64,000 bases of DNA, taken from Streptomyces noursei (GTDB taxonomy: Bacteria; Actinomycetota; Actinomycetes; Streptomycetales; Streptomycetaceae). The notes below the pieces were generated by a model. That model saw only the letters and a list, made by a program, of their open reading frames with translations. It was not told the DNA's origin and ran no database searches. The DNA lies in the NCBI RefSeq assembly GCF_001646665.1, contig NZ_LWBU01000158.1, positions 1-64,000 of the forward strand. Reading direction: 5' to 3'. The translations under genes and the position numbers were made by a program. Shown here piece after piece: positions 63,823 through 64,000 of this stretch. Each line of letters opens with the position of its first letter. The first letter of the stretch is position 1.

Positions 63823-64000
63823 CTACGGCGACCACGTGACGCGGTGTTCCGAGAGGTGGGAGAGCACCGCGTGGTTGGCCTCCCAGCCGTCCGGGAACTT
63901 CACCGTCACGCCCAGCTGGACCGGCTCCGTCGACGGGTGCTCGTCCAGCAGCTCCGCCACGCCCGCCCGGCACACCACGACGCACGCGTGCCGGTGCCGG
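63823..64000 (-). CDS. C-terminal end of a conserved hypothetical protein, cut by window edge
   Basis: 59 codons ending AVLSHLSEHRVTWSP and TAG. The start lies beyond the window. Visible text CVVVCRAGVAELLDEHP, then VQLGVTVKFPDGWEANH, has natural coding bias and a good frame. The family is not recognised. Confidence 0.55.
   Translation of the reverse strand, partial: RHRHACVVVCRAGVAELLDEHPSTEPVQLGVTVKFPDGWEANHAVLSHLSEHRVTWSP

Overview
The window is high-GC DNA of a Streptomyces-type actinomycete. The signs are the strong codon bias, frequent GTG starts, ATGA/GTGA gene overlaps, and gene families typical of the genus: class F sortase, DUF3618, DUF1707, DUF6412 with YidC, GlxA/CslA, and DasR-type operators. 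From memory, the block cslA - glxA - GH6 - P60 hydrolase - SPFH protein - LPMO matches the S. coelicolor/S. lividans csl region. The window is therefore mostly chromosomal core with one clear insertion.

Layout. (1) 1-12.4 kb: housekeeping genes. These are an MHS-type transporter, Bcp peroxiredoxin, a GroES-like protein, a SugE/Gdx guanidinium exporter behind a guanidine-III riboswitch, a class A PBP, a three-gene ABC exporter, DUF1707 and DUF445 proteins, and small membrane proteins. (2) 12.7-25.7 kb: an accessory defence island of visibly lower GC. A translationally coupled three-gene operon on + (XRE-HTH/GHKL ATPase and two unknown proteins) converges on a six-gene operon on - (Vsr endonuclease, GHKL ATPase, PD-(D/E)XK protein, Z1 helicase-like ATPase, and two C5-cytosine methyltransferases). 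One methyltransferase has Arg in place of its catalytic Cys. This is the best candidate for a poorly described system. (3) 25.7-37.8 kb: an excalibur lipoprotein, SEC-C protein, YidC-like insertase, FAH hydrolase, AraC and ROK regulators beside their likely targets, an LPRTG surface protein, a HAD phosphatase and a class F sortase. (4) 37.9-47.0 kb: the apical glycan (csl) cluster, comprising GH6, GlxA copper oxidase, CslA glycosyltransferase, P60 hydrolase, SPFH protein and AA10 LPMO. (5) 47.1-64 kb: a two-component system, an IclR regulator next to a relic of an amino-acid ABC ATPase, an amidase/dehydrogenase/isomerase group, a luciferase-like oxidoreductase, a secreted chitinase, a LysR regulator, a PAS-GGDEF-EAL protein resembling CdgA, a secreted metalloprotease and small conserved genes.

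Three tRNA-Lys(CTT) genes with the same mature sequence lie on the minus strand. Two of them also share their flanking terminator. The LPMO and the chitinase both carry DasR-like operators, which suggests joint control by N-acetylglucosamine. Everything here was read by eye: family calls rest on visible motifs, and no database search was run.
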